Positions 37,501 to 45,100 of a stretch of 53,280 nt of DNA are shown here, in pieces. Position 1 is the first letter of the stretch. The number at the start of each line of letters is the position of its first letter. Under the pieces are notes generated by a model. It had not been told where the DNA came from. It made no database searches and saw only the letters and a list, made by a program, of their open reading frames with translations. The stretch lies in assembly GCA_022562275.1 (NCBI GenBank), contig JADFPP010000016.1, positions 1 to 53,280 of the forward strand, in the 5' to 3' direction. This stretch comes from Bacteroidota bacterium (lineage in GTDB: Bacteria; Bacteroidota; Ignavibacteria; Ignavibacteriales; Ignavibacteriaceae). Both the position numbers and the translations under genes were made by a program.

Positions 37501-38635
37501 TTACTCATTCTTTTTGATCCTTCTATACAACAAGCGTTGAGTTTTTCTCAATTCATCCTGTAAAAGTTTAACATCGGGCAGAGCGAGTTTATATTCTGCA
37601 GCAAGAATTTTATTCGGCAAACCTTCAAGCGCATATTTTGCAACAGCAGAATCTTTTTCCGCACATAGTATTAATCCAACAGGTGGATTTTCATCTTTGT
37701 TTGTCCAGTGTTCTCTGGCATAATTTAAATAAAGGTGCATCTGCCCGGCATCTGCATGGGTAAATTTGCCTATCTTAAGATCAATAACAACAAGGCATTT
37801 TTAATCTGCGGTGGAAGAACAGAAGATCGACACGGTACCATTCACCGCCGATCCGGAGACGCTTTTGTCTGCCGATAAAAGCAAAGTCGCTACCTAATTC
37901 CAGAAGAAATTTCTCCAGATGATTTATAAGAGCTTCTTCAAAATCACTTTCGGAATATTCATCTTTAAGTCCGAGAAACTCCAGAATGTAAGGATCTTTT
38001 ATTTCTTCTTCGGCAGTGGTAAGGTCTTGCGGTTTAGGTTTTTCACCTTTCTTAAGCATTGCAGCTTTATTTTTTGAGAGAAGGATTCGCTCATAAAATT
38101 GAGATGAGATTTGACGATCTAACTGACGCACCGACCAGCCGCTGCGAAGAGCTTCGGTTTCGTAAAACTTTCTTGCATCTTCATCTTTAACTCTGCGCAC
38201 AAGCATTACATAATGGGACCAGGAAAGTGGAAAAGAATTCACAAGTAAATTCAGATTTAAATTCCGAGACGATGTCTCGGGAATTAGAGCGTGAGATTTC
38301 CGAGACAGTGTCTCGGAAATCGGGACTACACTATAAGCTAGATAAAAGAGACGCATTGATTCAAGGTTATCAACTGAAAATCCTTTACCGAGTTTGTAAA
38401 ACAAATCCGAAGATAAACGATGAAGAAGATTAAGTCCATAATCAGCTCTATCGCTGCCATTCTGTTCATATTCAATAATTTTTCGACCGATAGCCCAATA
38501 AGTTGCTGTAAGAAGAACATTGACAGATCGCGCAGAAATTTTACGTGATGACTCTAAAACAAAATTTATGTCGTCAATTAATGCAGCATAATTGTTTTGT
38601 TTCTGCGGTTGAATTTTAGTTTTTCTTTTTGCCAT
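37501..38635 (-). pseudogene. DUF1016 (YhcG-type) PD-(D/E)XK nuclease, frameshifted
   Basis: The N-terminal part (38635 to 37781, 284 codons) has the DUF1016 N-domain, then the SFPLSWSHYVMLVRRV hinge and the start of the nuclease domain (FAFIGRQKRLRIGGEWYRVD). The frame then stops. Its natural continuation (VVIDLKIGKF, AGQMHLYLNYAREHW, PPVGLILCAEKD) is in another frame ending at 37501. Removing one A from the run in TTAAAAATGCC restores one protein of about 378 residues, the usual size. So it is a recent frameshift, a sequencing error, or programmed slippage. The start overlaps the HsdM remnant by 20 bases, so it travelled with a type I system, a common YhcG context. Confidence 0.85.
38262..38321. 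repeat. Tandem palindromes inside the DUF1016 coding sequence
   Basis: TTCCGAGAC-GAT-GTCTCGGGAA (38262-38284) is followed by the perfect 12-bp palindrome GATTTCCGAGAC and GTCTCGGAAATC around AGT (38295-38321). They are in frame and code for the SETLSRKS and PETSSRN linker before the hinge. A related single palindrome, TCGTCTCGGAGACGA, occurs near 46280. Confidence 0.75.
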
Positions 38636-38828
38636 TTGGAATTATCTTCTTAATTTTTTTAATGTTCATCTCAATATCTTTTTCCAACTTTAAAACTTTC
38701 TCCATTATCACATCCGGTTTTTCATATTCAACTTCTTCATATTCAATTGGCTTATAACGGGATATTGAGAGATCGTATTTGTTATTTCTTATTTCCTTAA
38801 TATCCACACAAATCCATTTTTTCTTGTC
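38616..38828 (-). pseudogene. C-terminal remnant of type I methyltransferase HsdM
   Basis: About 70 codons match the end of N-6 adenine methylases of type I systems: WICVDIKEIRNNKYDLSISR, then YKPIEYEEVEYEKPDVIMEK and a lysine-rich coiled tail. The catalytic and target-recognition regions are absent. A REP-like palindrome (38825-38849) sits exactly where the homology stops, with an in-frame TGA beyond it. The ATG at 38807 is internal and probably not a real start. A matching hsdR lies 13 kb away at the window end. Confidence 0.8.
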
Positions 38829-38849
38829 ATGCTGAATTCATTTCAGCAT
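38825..38849 (-). repeat. Perfect palindrome ending in GACA (REP-like)
   Basis: On the minus strand ATGCTGAA pairs with TTCAGCAT around a five-base loop, and GACA follows (plus-strand TGTC 38825-38828). It is the best-formed member of the GACA palindrome family and marks the break point of the hsdM fragment. Confidence 0.6.
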
Positions 38850-39119
38850 CTTTTGTGTGATTTTGAAATAAACCTGTCTGCCGATAGGTAGATTCAAAAT
38901 GATGGTTTGTCAAAATGTTATTTTTCAGAAGTCTCAAACATATGAAATTTAGTTGAGTAGAATATGCAGCCAAACATATTAAATAAATTACAGAAAAAGA
39001 TAGCGCGAACAATTTTTTTGTATAGAAATTATTTTGGACAGCCGTAAAAAGATTTTAAGTAAATGGTTCGCTGCCGGTTTTTCTAATAGTGGTAGGAACA
39101 AAACAGTTTTTATCCATTT

Positions 39120-39547
39120 TTAATTTTTATGCGAGCTGGAACATAGCCCTTTGAATTAAGGAATGATTTTATAAAATTTTTAGAACAAAAATCATTAATT
39201 ATTATAAAGTAATTCACGGATATGAGAGAGTAATTTAACTACACCTGCCAATTACTTAGCTCTCACTTTTAACTGAATTTCTGAATGATTATGATAGCTA
39301 ATATTTATTTTTGCTCTTATGCCAAATTAATATTATTTACTCTTCAACTCAATTTTGAGTAAGGAATTACTATATATTTTAATAATTAAATTGCTCTCCC
39401 AAAAATACTCAGTTCCCATCTGCATCTTTATTGAATCATTATATTAATATGCTTAGTGAGATTGGGGTAAAGTTTACAAAAGAGTATTTTATGAAGAGGT
39501 ATAATTTGGGTGAGGGGAATTTTGATTTAAATATTGATTTAATATAA
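39120..39547. repeat. Repeat R, long copy 3 with micro-ORF
   Basis: Matches the other long copies from TTTTTATGCGAGCTGGAACA at the left to the micro-ORF at 39449-39547 at the right. The part equivalent to the TCTTCGGGTTATTAG block is diverged here. The micro-ORF has three extra codons after FDLN and ends TAA. On the minus strand the left end encodes SFLNSKGYVPARIK, as in copies 5 and 6. Confidence 0.8.
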
Positions 39548-39629
39548 TAAAATTATATTGTGGCAAGGAAATTGATATATGGGTTTACTAAATAAATCCA
39601 TAATTAAGCACATAGAGAATAGGCAAAAT

Positions 39630-39971
39630 ATGAAGAAAACACTTTTATATATTATTGCATTAGCTTTTTCAATTGGTGTTATTGGTTGTTCAACTGATCC
39701 ACCCAGCGTTAGAGTTCGCAATGAGCGTACTGATAAAGCAAATGTCCAAATAAAAACCACCACTACTACCATCAATCAAAATGATGTTATTGCAGGTTCA
39801 ACTACAAATTATCAAGAAGTTGCTGAGGGCAATATAGAAGCCACAGCATCAATTCAAAGTGAATCAGTTTCACCCACAACAACATTCAATGCTACTAACG
39901 ACAATAATTATACTGTAGTGGTTGTAAATAGTAATCCTCCAACACTACGAGTGGATTCATCAAGTAAGTAG
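39630..39971 (+). CDS. Small lipoprotein, possibly DUF4397-like
   Basis: A 113-residue protein using the ATG at 39630, where a proper lipoprotein signal starts (MKKTLLYIIALAFSIGVIGC, Cys20). The longer frame from 39579 would bury that signal. The mature part is Thr/Ser/Asn-rich with beta-strand character and a YQEVAEGNIEATASI pattern that recalls DUF4397 domains, but I would not insist. It sits between R copies 3 and 4 and faces away from every neighbour, like a one-gene cassette. Confidence 0.7.
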   Translation: MKKTLLYIIALAFSIGVIGCSTDPPSVRVRNERTDKANVQIKTTTTTINQNDVIAGSTTNYQEVAEGNIEATASIQSESVSPTTTFNATNDNNYTVVVVNSNPPTLRVDSSSK

Positions 39972-40481
39972 TGAATAAAATTAAAGCGGACGTAAGAGCA
40001 TCAGTTTTTTTAATGATGCGGGCGAGTTTAATCCCAATAGTTTTAAGAAATGATTTTATGAAATTTAGATGACAAAAATAAATTTATTATTATCAACAAT
40101 CTTCGGGTTATTAGCAAATATTTTAACTACACCTGCCAATTACTTAACTCTCACTTCCGATTAAATTTCTGAATGAATATAATAGCTATTGTTCATTTAT
40201 TCTCTTATGATAATCTAATATTATTTTTAACAAGCAGCACACAATTTTGCGGAAGGATTTGGTATAGAATATAAGGATTAATGCTCAACGGACCTGCTGA
40301 TTAATAGTGATAATACAAAAAATCGTTTTCACTTTTACTGCCTTCGCAAGACATTATTTTACCAGGAGTTATGTGTGCTATAGATGTCTATCTTTTCATA
40401 CTGAAGAAGTAGTTGAACTAGTAATTTTTTATGTTTTTAGTTGATCCGAAAATTACCTTTTATTATATAGGATTAAGACTT
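39972..40481. other. Intergenic region with partial R copy 4
   Basis: No gene is supported. The partial R copy covers 40030-40255. The following 220 bases before the AbiEii stop are AT-rich with no clear signal. Confidence 0.5.
40030..40255. repeat. Repeat R, partial copy 4 (short right-end variant)
   Basis: Shares AAGAAATGATTTTATGAAAT, CAATCTTCGGGTTATTAGCA, ACACCTGCCAATTACTTA and CTGAATGA with the long copies. Its right end matches copy 1 (TAATATTATTTTTAACAA, then AATTTTGCGGAAGGATTTG) and lacks the micro-ORF. Confidence 0.75.
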
Positions 40482-41345
40482 TTATGAGACCTCATCCTCT
40501 AACCCCGCAAGTAAACTCCTCAACAATTTCTCACACAATTCCAATTTATCATCATCATTCTCTAAGTGTATACCTTCATATCGCGACATTTCGTTTGCAA
40601 GCAGATCTGCTTTATCACTATGCAGTAATTCAAGAATCTTTTCCCTTACTTTATCACTTACTACACTAGATATATCTCTACCTAAAAGCCTTGCCCCACT
40701 TAATTCATAGTCTTCAGTTTCTTCAACAATATCGGTATGTTCATTGAATAATCTTTCTTCATTTCCAGCTCTCAAATAAGAATCAATAATTAAGTATAGG
40801 TCTTTCGCATCTTTCAATCTAAGATTTACTGCTCGATCATTCCATGCAAATATCTTCAACATAACAAGACTTTCCACAGAAGCTGCTTTTATTATTATAT
40901 CCGGATCAGTCTGTATCAAAATATCTTCAGTATTCATATAAGCATCGTCAAAACCTATCACATTCATTTCTTTATTATCTTCATCCGGCCAAATTATAGT
41001 ATCTTCATCACTTGAAATATCTCCAAATGGAATGAAATCAATAATCATCCCATTGTATGTATAACGATGCAGTATCCTTTCATCCTTTTGGAATTTCTTT
41101 TTTTCGATTTCTTTTACAAGAAGATTATATTCATCCCAACTCCTTACCCTAACCGCAAAATCAATATCGTTGGTTGCTCTATAGATTTCGATTTCATATA
41201 TATAGTTGAGTATTATGTCCCTAACGATTGCGCCCACTATAAAAAAATCTATCTTCAGGTTGTCAGCTATTTCTTTTATCTTCTTTAGTATTTCCAGATT
41301 GAGCGCGTCAATCTTCTTTGATATATCTAACAATTTCCTTCTCAT
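40482..41345 (-). CDS. AbiEii/AbiGii-type nucleotidyltransferase toxin
   Basis: A 287-residue nucleotidyltransferase. The catalytic strand motifs are FIVGAIVRDIIL and TNDIDFAVRV, with the third acidic residue likely in YNGMIIDFIPFGD. In AbiE-type systems this protein is the toxin, transferring nucleotides to tRNA. The start overlaps the antitoxin gene by 38 bases, so the two are translated together. The C-terminal half is helical and acidic. Confidence 0.85.
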   Translation of the reverse strand: MRRKLLDISKKIDALNLEILKKIKEIADNLKIDFFIVGAIVRDIILNYIYEIEIYRATNDIDFAVRVRSWDEYNLLVKEIEKKKFQKDERILHRYTYNGMIIDFIPFGDISSDEDTIIWPDEDNKEMNVIGFDDAYMNTEDILIQTDPDIIIKAASVESLVMLKIFAWNDRAVNLRLKDAKDLYLIIDSYLRAGNEERLFNEHTDIVEETEDYELSGARLLGRDISSVVSDKVREKILELLHSDKADLLANEMSRYEGIHLENDDDKLELCEKLLRSLLAGLEDEVS

Positions 41346-42321
41346 AAATTATTTTAGCTGTCTCAATGTTTCTAGGATCTCCTGTAGCAAGTAAATCAGC
41401 ATAAACTAAAATTGGGTGAACCATATCCACATAACCATAGTTCTCAAACCTCCAGAATTTCTTCATAAGTATCAGATTTCCTTTGGGATCTCTTCTTAAC
41501 CTGTTTCTTAATATAAATTCTCCTTGCCTATTACCAATATAAATGGTATAAATAAAAGGCCGTAAATAGTTTGTTAGTTTTGCTCCAGCCTCTTCTCCTC
41601 CCCATAAAGCATCATATTTTTCTAAATTCAAATCTTCAATTAACTCATTTCTAATTTCATATCTTCCTGCTAAATACTTTGGCTTTAATTTCTCCGCATA
41701 TAACGTTACCCATCTTTCCAATAAGTCTTCTTTATTAATTATAACACTGTCTCTGTTATTATGGTTAAGCAAGTATCCCTGCCTTTTTAATTCTTTAAGA
41801 GTCCTATGAACCGTACCCACAGCAACATCAGCCTGTTCTGCTATTTTACGCATAGGATTTCTTTCCATTCCAGGATTACATAGGATTGTAAATATTATCT
41901 GCAGAGCGGCAGTATGAAAAGTTATTTTTACTGTTCCGGGTTTAATAGCCCCAGCTATTCTATTCCCCTTTATTTTTATAAACAAAGGCGGAACTTTAAT
42001 ATATGCGTTACCTGCCGCATCCATAAAATTAATTTCATTCTCCTCCATTGTTTTCATTAATTCAGGATTTACATACTCGGTAATCAATAGATTCATACCT
42101 CTCTTACCCCTAAATCGATTCAACACTAATCCCACCCTTGCCCTATTGAGAAACAATTTAACCTCTGCATTGAACTCCAGGCTATGCTCATCAACCATTA
42201 TGTTGAGAGTAGCGTCATACTCATTATGCCGCTCATTATAGCGCAATATAACCTTAAGCCCGGTCTCTTTTTCAAAGCGTTGAGTGGCTTTTTCTACTAT
42301 GTCTTTTTCTTTCCCTCTCAT
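41308..42321 (-). CDS. AbiEi-type antitoxin with winged helix-turn-helix
   Basis: A 337-residue partner of the nucleotidyltransferase. The first 130 residues include ITEYVNPELMKTMEENEINF and MDAAGNAYI, typical of AbiEi-type antitoxins. A winged helix-turn-helix follows (AEQADVAVGTVHRTLKELKR, about residues 165-185). The C-terminal domain has YDALWGGEEAGAKLTNYLRP. AbiEi proteins repress their own promoter and neutralise the toxin. The ATG at 42321 has no SD and lies immediately beside operator-like inverted repeats. Confidence 0.85.
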   Translation of the reverse strand: MRGKEKDIVEKATQRFEKETGLKVILRYNERHNEYDATLNIMVDEHSLEFNAEVKLFLNRARVGLVLNRFRGKRGMNLLITEYVNPELMKTMEENEINFMDAAGNAYIKVPPLFIKIKGNRIAGAIKPGTVKITFHTAALQIIFTILCNPGMERNPMRKIAEQADVAVGTVHRTLKELKRQGYLLNHNNRDSVIINKEDLLERWVTLYAEKLKPKYLAGRYEIRNELIEDLNLEKYDALWGGEEAGAKLTNYLRPFIYTIYIGNRQGEFILRNRLRRDPKGNLILMKKFWRFENYGYVDMVHPILVYADLLATGDPRNIETAKIIYEKEIVRYIKED

Positions 42322-42328
42322 TTTTTAT

Positions 42329-42446
42329 TTGTTCAATGCTTATATAATTATATAATTTATGAACAAATATACTATATAATTTGTTAAAATCAATACTTTT
42401 GTTCAATATTTATGAATATTCACGAGCATTGAACATAAATGAACAA
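42329..42446. promoter_or_regulatory. Operator-like inverted repeats upstream of the AbiEi gene
   Basis: Two inverted repeats of identical geometry: TTGTTCA (42329-42335) with TGAACAA (42360-42366), and TTGTTCA (42399-42405) with TGAACAT (42430-42436). Each has exactly 24 bases between arms, and the two are 70 bases apart. A fifth half-site, TGAACAA, is at 42440-42446. The first starts eight bases before the AbiEi ATG. AbiEi repressors are known to bind inverted repeats in their promoter, so these are probable autoregulatory sites. Confidence 0.7.
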
Positions 42447-42650
42447 TGCCAATTGTAAACATTTATTTTGTAAGAACATTTTCACTTCAGTTTTTATACG
42501 AGCTGGAACATAGCCCTTTGATTTAAGAAAAGATTTTAATTCATCATTTATTTTCTTATCCTTTTCTAGATAGGAATTGTAAATGCTTAAGTCTTCAAAG
42601 ATTACTACGTTGCCTTCTAAACGTTTCTCTTTATTTTTCTTAGGTCTCAA
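42420..42650 (-). CDS. Small protein of unknown function, 3' part shared with repeat R
   Basis: A 76-residue frame whose ATG overlaps the stop of the nuclease gene (ATGA), as in a real operon. The first half (MRPKKNKEKRLEGNVVIFED and SIYNSYLEKDKKIND) is not recognised. The second half, KSFLKSKGYVPARIK, is the same peptide that is encoded in frame at the left ends of R copies 3 and 5. The last 20 codons run into the operator region and look unnatural, so the true C-terminus may have been replaced when R recombined here. Confidence 0.5.
   Translation of the reverse strand: MRPKKNKEKRLEGNVVIFEDLSIYNSYLEKDKKINDELKSFLKSKGYVPARIKTEVKMFLQNKCLQLALFIYVQCS
42489..42538. repeat. Repeat R, left-end fragment (copy 6)
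   Basis: About 50 bases, beginning AGTTTTTATACGAGCTGGAA and continuing CATAGCCCTTTGATTTAAGA, match 45096-45145 nearly base for base and 39123-39172 closely. The remainder of R is absent. This is the only copy in which the left end lies inside a plausible gene. Confidence 0.7.
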
Positions 42651-43834
42651 TTTGAAAACTCATAAAATGGTTTAATCTTGTTTAATATTTTTATTGAGTG
42701 ATGAATAAACTTTCTCGAATTCAAATGTTTATCGTCTCTTGGAACTACTTTATAACAATAAAACATAAATAACTTGTATTGTGAGGCTTTTGATAATATG
42801 AATCCAATATCTTCCTTATTTATTTCTTTCCCTAATCTTAATGTTGCCACAGGATAGTGCCTGAATTTTTTAGGAAGATTATCAATATTCACCTTATGAT
42901 GTATTTCCAAAATGAATCCATCAAGTTTTCTGAGGATTTTATAGAATCCCCCCAGATCGTTTTTTATATTTTTTCTTAATTTTTTCGCTGGATTAATACC
43001 CTCAAGCATTACACCTATCTGAAAACGGTTACGATTTAAAGTGAATTGAAATTGGGGTTGGTGAACTTTAGACTCTACAGGTGGCTTGCAAATCATCCCC
43101 CAAACTACTTTACTATCTTTATTCAAATTTCCAACGCTATGCACCAAGCCTTTAAAAGACTTAATATTCTTTAATTCTCTGCGCAGCTCCTCCATATATA
43201 GTATGAGTTTGTTCTTTACAATATTTCTTAATTCCTTTTGTGGGTCATCCTCAATATTTAGAAATGCATCAAAATCTTCTTTCTGAAAGCCATTAAATGG
43301 TGCCATATTTATACTTTCTAAATATTTTACAAATTGTTGAACGATTAGATTTTCTATGTTATTATTATTAATTAGCAAATGATAAAAGGCTTCATAAATT
43401 TTTTGCCAAGTGATAAACCTTAATCTTGAATCTCGAATTGAATATAATATTTTCCTATCATCTTCTCTCGGAGTTATGCAAACAAGGTGGGCTTTTCCAA
43501 TTGACCTTAGATGATTCTTTATCTGTTTCTTATCGAGGGGAGCATCAACTTTACATTCTATAAAAACATTTGTCTTTCCCAAATTTATTAAAGCATCTGG
43601 TCGACTTATTTCTGTAGAGACTTGTAAATCATATTGTGGTGAAGATTTATCCTTTATTGGAATATTAAGAGCTGAAAGAAATGATACTACAAGAGAATTA
43701 GAAGAATATTCGAGCGTGTTAATAAGTGCTTTGGTCGTGTTGTCCTCAAGCTGTTTTTCTAAGTGAATAGGCTTAGATGTAGGGCCTCTATAGTAATAAA
43801 ACAGGTTTTTATATGGATTAAATTTTTTCATCAA
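42647..43834 (-). CDS. PD-(D/E)XK nuclease-like protein
   Basis: A 395-residue protein. The opening FNPYKNLFYYYRGP and LEDNTTKALINTLE are typical of a family of putative restriction nucleases. The catalytic PD-(D/E)XK signature is RPDALI (Asp80) and FIECKV (Glu93, Lys95). The C-terminal 200 residues are unassigned. It overlaps the 76-codon gene at 42420-42650 by four bases. The setting among abortive-infection and restriction genes suggests a defence role, which is inference. Confidence 0.7.
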   Translation of the reverse strand: MMKKFNPYKNLFYYYRGPTSKPIHLEKQLEDNTTKALINTLEYSSNSLVVSFLSALNIPIKDKSSPQYDLQVSTEISRPDALINLGKTNVFIECKVDAPLDKKQIKNHLRSIGKAHLVCITPREDDRKILYSIRDSRLRFITWQKIYEAFYHLLINNNNIENLIVQQFVKYLESINMAPFNGFQKEDFDAFLNIEDDPQKELRNIVKNKLILYMEELRRELKNIKSFKGLVHSVGNLNKDSKVVWGMICKPPVESKVHQPQFQFTLNRNRFQIGVMLEGINPAKKLRKNIKNDLGGFYKILRKLDGFILEIHHKVNIDNLPKKFRHYPVATLRLGKEINKEDIGFILSKASQYKLFMFYCYKVVPRDDKHLNSRKFIHHSIKILNKIKPFYEFSN

Positions 43835-43939
43835 TTATTTCTTATCTCTCACTATCAAAATTAAACCATAGACATTATTGGATCATATAGCTTGCTGATA
43901 TTTCTATTGATTGTATCCAATTTATCAGCGTGTATCTGA

Positions 43940-44122
43940 TTATAAAATGGAGTAACCCATCTTTTTGATTTTGACATTTCGCGCCTGAAAATAATCCTTT
44001 CTTTCCCAATAATGCTCAAAGATATATTCGCAAAAATCATAAAGGTATTGCAGAACGTTTGTGTCTAAAAATATCCTTCCGGGGTTTGAGTTAAACTGCG
44101 CAAAACTGTCCTGGGTTTTCAT
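43940..44122 (-). pseudogene. PIN-domain gene fragment
   Basis: Within a frame ending at 43940, SFAQFNSNPGRIFLDTNVLQ and YLYDFCEYIFEHY match the N-terminal strand and first helix of a PIN-like RNase, with the first catalytic Asp in FLDTNV. The rest of a normal PIN domain is missing; the frame ends after about 20 unrelated residues. An open tail on the same strand at about 43866-43945 (KLDTINRNISKLYDPIM) may be its displaced C-terminus. Confidence 0.55.
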
Positions 44123-44126
44123 CTGC

Positions 44127-44252
44127 TCAATCAGCGTTTTCATTTTCTCCTTCAACGGTTTTAATTTCCGCCTCGGTGAGGCAGTAGAGTTTATAAACCA
44201 GCTGGTCAATCTCCCGCTCCAGCGCCTTGACTTTTAGGTATGGAATAAAAAG
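44127..44252 (-). pseudogene. C-terminal tail of a type IIG-like restriction-modification enzyme (A)
   Basis: Forty-one open codons contain ALEREIDQLVYKLYCLTEAE and then IKTVEGENENAD before TGA. The pattern ID-LVY-LYxLT-EE is the usual end of Eco57I-type and related fused methyltransferase-nucleases. The rest of the gene is absent. It overlaps the DUF2283 fragment in another frame and ends five bases before the PIN fragment. Confidence 0.6.
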
Positions 44253-44337
44253 TTACTTCCTTGAGCACCTCTTTGCTGCCAAATCTCTTGATGGCGTCAA
44301 GAATCTCAATGCCTGCAATTCTTCCATCGGCGATTGT
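44206..44337 (-). pseudogene. DUF2283-like C-terminal fragment
   Basis: Forty-three codons between a TAA and TGA 44206 read IADGRIAGIEILDAIKRFGS and KEVLKEVTF. This matches the second half of DUF2283 proteins (a strand turn, then GIEILDA). There is no start or N-terminal half. It lies between the small gene 44358-44525 and the restriction-enzyme tail. Confidence 0.5.
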
Positions 44338-44357
44338 TTAGCGGAGGTTGGCAGCCC

Positions 44358-44525
44358 TCAAACCTGCTTCCACTCTTTGGCAAATCTGTTAAGCTTCATG
44401 ACGATTTCTATTTTCTGCTCGAAAGGCAATTTGGCTTGTTCTTTGCGATACGCTTCTTTTGCTTTAAACAGTTTTTGTCTGTATTTTTCTACCTCTTTTT
44501 CGTTTTTGGCAACAACCTTCTTCAT
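44358..44525 (-). CDS. Small basic protein paired with the nucleotidyltransferase
   Basis: A 55-residue helical protein: MKKVVAKNEKEVEKYRQKLF, then a charged coiled stretch and LPFEQKIEIVMKLNRFAKEW. Its ATG is three bases after the stop of the nucleotidyltransferase gene, whose last bases (AAAGGTGAGCG on the minus strand) supply the SD. Short proteins ending with a similar FEQKIEIVxKLN pattern follow many nucleotidyltransferases of this kind. It may be the antitoxin-like partner, which is inference. Confidence 0.65.
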   Translation of the reverse strand: MKKVVAKNEKEVEKYRQKLFKAKEAYRKEQAKLPFEQKIEIVMKLNRFAKEWKQV

Positions 44526-44528
44526 CGC

Positions 44529-45023
44529 TCACCTTTTAAAATTTTCAAATTTTTCCTCTAAACTATGCCTGGTTAAAATATCTGACAACAGTTTCTTGTT
44601 TATTTTCGTTTGTTCTAAAAGTCTAACAATTTTTTCCCTGTCTTTCAACCGAAACACGCGAAGAAAAATCGCGATTAAGTATTCCGGTCCTAAAATGTTT
44701 ACCTGGATATTTTTGTATCTCACGGGAACAGCATGCTGCACAGCTTCTTTTTCCAGTGCCGTCGCTGCAGGTAAAAACTGTATGGGCGTTTCGCCTATCA
44801 GAATATATTCTTTATATGTCTTGTACCCTTTTTTGGTGCAAAATTCATAGAAGGGAGTTAGCACGAGTAGTCCTTGTTCTTCAGGCGGTATAAAGAATAT
44901 ATCCACATCATTGGTGGCAAAAGGTTCCGTATAGTAAATAGTGGCAATTGCGCCGCCGATGGCATACTCCTTCAGCACCCCTTCCTTGTGCATCTTGCTA
45001 ATTACTTTCAATGCTTTTTCCAT
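44529..45023 (-). CDS. Nucleotidyltransferase (AbiEii-like)
   Basis: A 164-residue nucleotidyltransferase. YAIGGAIATIYYTEPFATND contains the glycine motif, and NDVDIFF the catalytic aspartates. A helical C-terminal segment includes FLRVFRLKDREKIVRLLEQ. It is shorter than the AbiEii toxin at 40482-41345 and not a close copy of it. With the 55-residue gene downstream it forms a two-gene unit resembling a toxin-antitoxin pair. The remnant of a restriction enzyme ends 23 bases upstream of the start. Confidence 0.8.
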   Translation of the reverse strand: MEKALKVISKMHKEGVLKEYAIGGAIATIYYTEPFATNDVDIFFIPPEEQGLLVLTPFYEFCTKKGYKTYKEYILIGETPIQFLPAATALEKEAVQHAVPVRYKNIQVNILGPEYLIAIFLRVFRLKDREKIVRLLEQTKINKKLLSDILTRHSLEEKFENFKR

Positions 45024-45046
45024 TCTCTTAATCTGCCTTAATTAAA

Positions 45047-45100
45047 TTAGTTTTGTCCTTCGACAATGGCGATCTCCTCCCCAGTGAGGCCGTAGAGTTT
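45047..45100 (-). pseudogene. C-terminal tail of a type IIG-like restriction-modification enzyme (B)
   Basis: Seventeen codons, KLYGLTGEEIAIVEGQN and TAA, match the extreme C-terminus of type IIG-type enzymes and are homologous in position to tail A at 44127-44252. A TAA immediately upstream marks the junction: R copy 5 begins within the same five bases. Confidence 0.6.

Larger units (their letters stand above)
38808..39629. other. Gene-poor stretch with R copy 3
   Basis: About 800 bases without an intact gene. Past the HsdM remnant and its palindrome, about 270 bases hold nothing I recognise. R copy 3 (39120-39547) fills the rest. It ends 83 bases before the lipoprotein start at 39630. Confidence 0.5.

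Noticed and set aside
44227-44850. Plus-strand frame of 207 codons
   Set aside because: It is the antisense shadow of the nucleotidyltransferase, the 55-residue gene and the remnants; it is Ser/Phe-rich like typical shadows.
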